A stretch of DNA of 64,000 nucleotides from Amycolatopsis sp. cg9 (GTDB lineage: Bacteria; Actinomycetota; Actinomycetes; Mycobacteriales; Pseudonocardiaceae). Shown piece after piece: positions 62,439 through 64,000 of this stretch. The stretch is taken from contig NZ_CP166850.1 of the NCBI RefSeq assembly GCF_041346945.1, positions 7,982,501 through 8,046,500 on the forward strand, read 5' to 3'. The position numbers and the translations under genes were made by a program. Every line of letters starts with the position of its first letter. Position 1 is the first letter of the stretch. Under the pieces are notes generated by a model. The model saw only the letters and a program-made list of their open reading frames with translations, was not told where the DNA came from and ran no database searches.

Positions 62439-62475
62439 TCCCGACTAACGTGAACGACTTTCGCGTTAGTCGGGA
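62439..62475 (-). promoter_or_regulatory. 12-bp perfect inverted repeat over the ceramidase ribosome-binding site
   Basis: TCCCGACTAACG (62439-62450) and CGTTAGTCGGGA (62464-62475) have a 13-nt loop. On the minus-strand transcript the second arm ends in CGGGA and overlaps the SD-like GGGAG, six bases before the ATG at 62432. It is either a repressor operator or a translation-blocking hairpin. Confidence 0.7.
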
Positions 62476-62527
62476 CCGTACGTGACCCCGGTTACCCGGG
62501 CAACCCGGCAAAAGTGCCGACCCCGAG

Positions 62528-62552
62528 AGCCATGAGGGGCACCCTCATGGCT
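62528..62552. repeat. Hairpin with AGCCATGAGGG arms
   Basis: AGCCATGAGGG (62528-62538) pairs with CCCTCATGGCT (62542-62552), 3-nt loop. A related GAGCCATGAGGGTGCC recurs near 62791, before the LLM oxidoreductase stop. The whole gap 62433-62828 has no gene; it holds this hairpin, two others and the ceramidase promoter region. Confidence 0.75.
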
Positions 62553-62604
62553 TCAGAGCCAGAGCCTCGGCAGATTCCCGGTCCGGTGACGACGCTCCAC
62601 CAAG

Positions 62605-62657
62605 GTCGCGAATGACTCATTGGGGACCTCGGAGGTTCCCAATGAGTCATTCGCGAC
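62605..62657. repeat. Very long intergenic hairpin (20-bp perfect arms plus inner stem)
   Basis: Arms 62605-62624 and 62638-62657 are perfectly complementary (GTCGCGAATGACTCATTGGG and its reverse complement), and the loop can extend the stem by several pairs (ACCTC with GAGGT). No T run follows. Confidence 0.85.
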
Positions 62658-62689
62658 ATCACAGCGGCCACCGGCGGCTCGCAAGGCCA

Positions 62690-62734
62690 TGAACGGGTCG
62701 TTCACCTCGCCAGACGTCATGAACGACCCGTTCA
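62690..62734. repeat. Paired TGAACG palindromes forming a 15-bp hairpin
   Basis: TGAACGGGTCGTTCA (62690-62704) and TGAACGACCCGTTCA (62720-62734) are each near-palindromic and are reverse complements of each other. They resemble the pair at 42680-42726. Confidence 0.8.
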
Positions 62735-62828
62735 CGACGACCCGCGACCCCGGGCAGACGCGCACGACTTGCCGGGGGCCCCAGCTTTTCGAGCCATGAG
62801 GGTGCCGGAAAGTCCCCTTCAGGCCCGG

Positions 62829-63854
62829 TCAGCCCAGCGCGTCGGCGATCTTCGTCAGCGTCGCCGCGTCCCCGCGCAGCAGCAGCTGCGTCACCACCGT
62901 TTCCTCCCAGGCCTGCAGCTCGTCGCGGATCTTCGCCGGCGGCCCGATCAGCGAGGTGTCCTCGACCAGCGACGTCGGGATCGCGGCCGTCGCCTCCTCC
63001 TTGCGCCCGGCCAGGTACAGCTCCTGCACCTTGTCCGCCACGTCCTCGTACCCCAGCCGGGCGAAGACGTCGTGGTGGAAGTTCACGCTCTTCGCGCCCA
63101 TCCCGCCGATGTACAGCGCCAGCGACGGCTTGATCCACGACGCCGCCTCCTCGACGTCGTCGTGCACGAGCACCGGGATCGAGCACGGGACCTCGAACGT
63201 CTCCAGGGTGTGCCGCGCCCCTTCCCGCGCGAAGCCCTCCTCCAGCGCCGCCTTGTAGAACCCGTTGCTCTTGGGCGAGAAGAACAGCGGGAGCCAGCCG
63301 TCGCCGATCTCCGCGGCCAGCGCGACGTTCTTCGGGCCCTCCGCGGCGAGGTGGATCGGGATCTCCGTGCGCAGCGGGTGCACCGTCGGCTTCAGCGCCT
63401 TGCCCAGCCCCGTCCCCCCGCGCAACGGCAGCTGGAAGTGCTGGCCGTCGAGCGTCACCGGGGCCTCGCGGGCGATCACCTGCCGGACGATGTCCACGTA
63501 CTCCCGCGTCCGGGCGAGGGGCTTCGGGTACGGCTGGCCGTACCAGCCCTCGACGACCTGCGGGCCGGACGCACCCAGCCCGAGCACCATCCGGCCGCCG
63601 GAGAGGTGGTCGAGGGTCATCGCGCTCATCGCCGTGGCCGTCGGGGTGCGCGCGGACATCTGCACGATGTTCGTGCCGAGGCGGATCCGGCTGGTCGAGG
63701 CGCCGTACCAGGCCAGCGGCGTGAACGCGTCCGAGCCGTACGCCTCCGCCGTCCACACCGAGTCGAAGCCGAGCTCCTCGGCCTTGACCACGGCCTCCAG
63801 CGCGCCCGGGGTCGGGCCGCTGCCCCAGTACCCGACGTGGAATCCCAGCTTCAC
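62829..63854 (-). CDS. LLM-class F420-dependent oxidoreductase
   Basis: A 341-aa TIM-barrel enzyme of the luciferase-like monooxygenase class, probably using F420. Characteristic parts are LGFHVGYWGSGP, AEELGFDSVWTAEAYGSDAFTPLAWYGASTSRIRLGTNIVQMSARTPTATAMSAMTLDHLSGGRMVLGLGASGPQVVEGWYGQPYPKPLARTREYV, and PIHLAAEGPKNVALAAEIGDGWLPLFFSP. The GTG start has AGGAGG upstream, which overlaps the end of the upstream partial gene, so both form one transcript. The substrate is unknown. Confidence 0.9.
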   Translation of the reverse strand: MKLGFHVGYWGSGPTPGALEAVVKAEELGFDSVWTAEAYGSDAFTPLAWYGASTSRIRLGTNIVQMSARTPTATAMSAMTLDHLSGGRMVLGLGASGPQVVEGWYGQPYPKPLARTREYVDIVRQVIAREAPVTLDGQHFQLPLRGGTGLGKALKPTVHPLRTEIPIHLAAEGPKNVALAAEIGDGWLPLFFSPKSNGFYKAALEEGFAREGARHTLETFEVPCSIPVLVHDDVEEAASWIKPSLALYIGGMGAKSVNFHHDVFARLGYEDVADKVQELYLAGRKEEATAAIPTSLVEDTSLIGPPAKIRDELQAWEETVVTQLLLRGDAATLTKIADALG

Positions 63855-63863
63855 GAATGCCTC

Positions 63864-64000
63864 CTAGACGTTCGGCGCGTAGTGCTCGGGCTTGCCCCGC
63901 TCGGACAGCGGGGGCAGGTTCCTCCGTGGAGTCTCGACCACCGGCGCGCCGGGAGCCACCTCGCCGCGCCCGCGGCGCCAGCCGGCGCGGGCCCGCGGGT
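63864..64000 (-). CDS. Partial gene (C-terminal 45 residues), unidentified
   Basis: The minus-strand frame entering from the right edge ends at a TAG (63866-63864), 9 nt before the LLM oxidoreductase start. The visible part reads roughly GWRRGRGEVAPGAP, then VVETPRRNLPPLSERGKPEH and YAPNV, an Arg/Pro-rich tail without recognisable domain. The tight spacing points to an operon with the oxidoreductase. Identity cannot be given from this end. Confidence 0.6.
   Translation of the reverse strand, partial: PRARAGWRRGRGEVAPGAPVVETPRRNLPPLSERGKPEHYAPNV

Overview
The window is a contiguous piece of a high-GC actinomycete chromosome, most likely Amycolatopsis or a close relative in the Pseudonocardiaceae. 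This rests on the very high GC content with GTG and TTG starts, an ergothioneine operon, an ESX/type VII accessory cassette (EspG, PPE-like, DUF3558 lipoprotein), deazaflavin/F420-type oxidoreductases, and gene order shared with the mycobacterial gcvH-garA-merR-DUF151-merR-gcvP region. No rRNA, tRNA, CRISPR array, transposase or prophage gene was seen.

Layout. 1-5.7 kb: a partial methyltransferase, an NlpC/P60 cell-wall hydrolase, aconitase acnA with a clear AcnR-type operator, and MgtC. 5.8-9.2 kb: a 54-bp tandem repeat, a secreted S33 peptidase and a deazaflavin-dependent reductase. 8.2-12.6 kb: egtABCD. 12.7-15.9 kb: a LysR regulator, an amino-acid dehydrogenase and proline iminopeptidase. 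16-19.1 kb: ESX substrate cassette. 19.3 kb: acnR, unlinked to acnA but with its own operator. 20-25.2 kb: two CNNM/CBS membrane proteins, a conserved protein and a repeat-rich membrane protein. 25.2-27.5 kb: a catalytically degenerate aldo/keto reductase, then an XRE regulator and a SnoaL-like gene that share a palindromic operator. 27.6-32.4 kb: envelope glycolipid genes (SQD1-like UDP-sulfoquinovose synthase, GtrA, a fused membrane glycosyltransferase, an epimerase). 32.5-34 kb: a secreted repeat protein and a LuxR regulator. 34-42.6 kb: gcvP with a tandem glycine riboswitch, three MerR genes, an auto-regulated TetR gene, thioredoxin, DUF151 nuclease, garA, gcvH and a PgsA-like enzyme. 43.3-49.1 kb: two related lipoproteins, acyl-CoA synthetase, crotonase, hydrolase, siroheme synthase. 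49.4-53.5 kb: two divergent operons for zinc-free ribosomal proteins (S18, S14, L33, L28; L31, L32), two CobW-like proteins and a histidine-rich protein, which is a Zur-type zinc-starvation locus. 53.6-56.7 kb: MarR-MFS-dienelactone hydrolase operon. 56.7-62.4 kb: a four-gene sphingolipid operon. The rest is an LLM-class oxidoreductase and a partial gene.

The strongest candidate for an undescribed system is the operon at 62.4-56.7 kb. It encodes a Tat-exported neutral ceramidase, an exported sphingomyelinase C, an MFS_2 (MFSD2-like) transporter and a sphingosine-1-phosphate-lyase homologue. Together they could cut sphingomyelin to ceramide and then sphingosine outside the cell, import the long-chain base, and cleave its phosphate inside. 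The first gene has a perfect 12-bp inverted repeat covering its ribosome-binding site. Other notable points are the split AcnR regulon, the divergent zinc-free ribosome locus with a P-loop-less CobW protein, leaderless self-regulated promoters whose operators overlap the start codon, a GarA lacking one of its two phospho-threonines, and several long intergenic hairpins that look like one repeat family.
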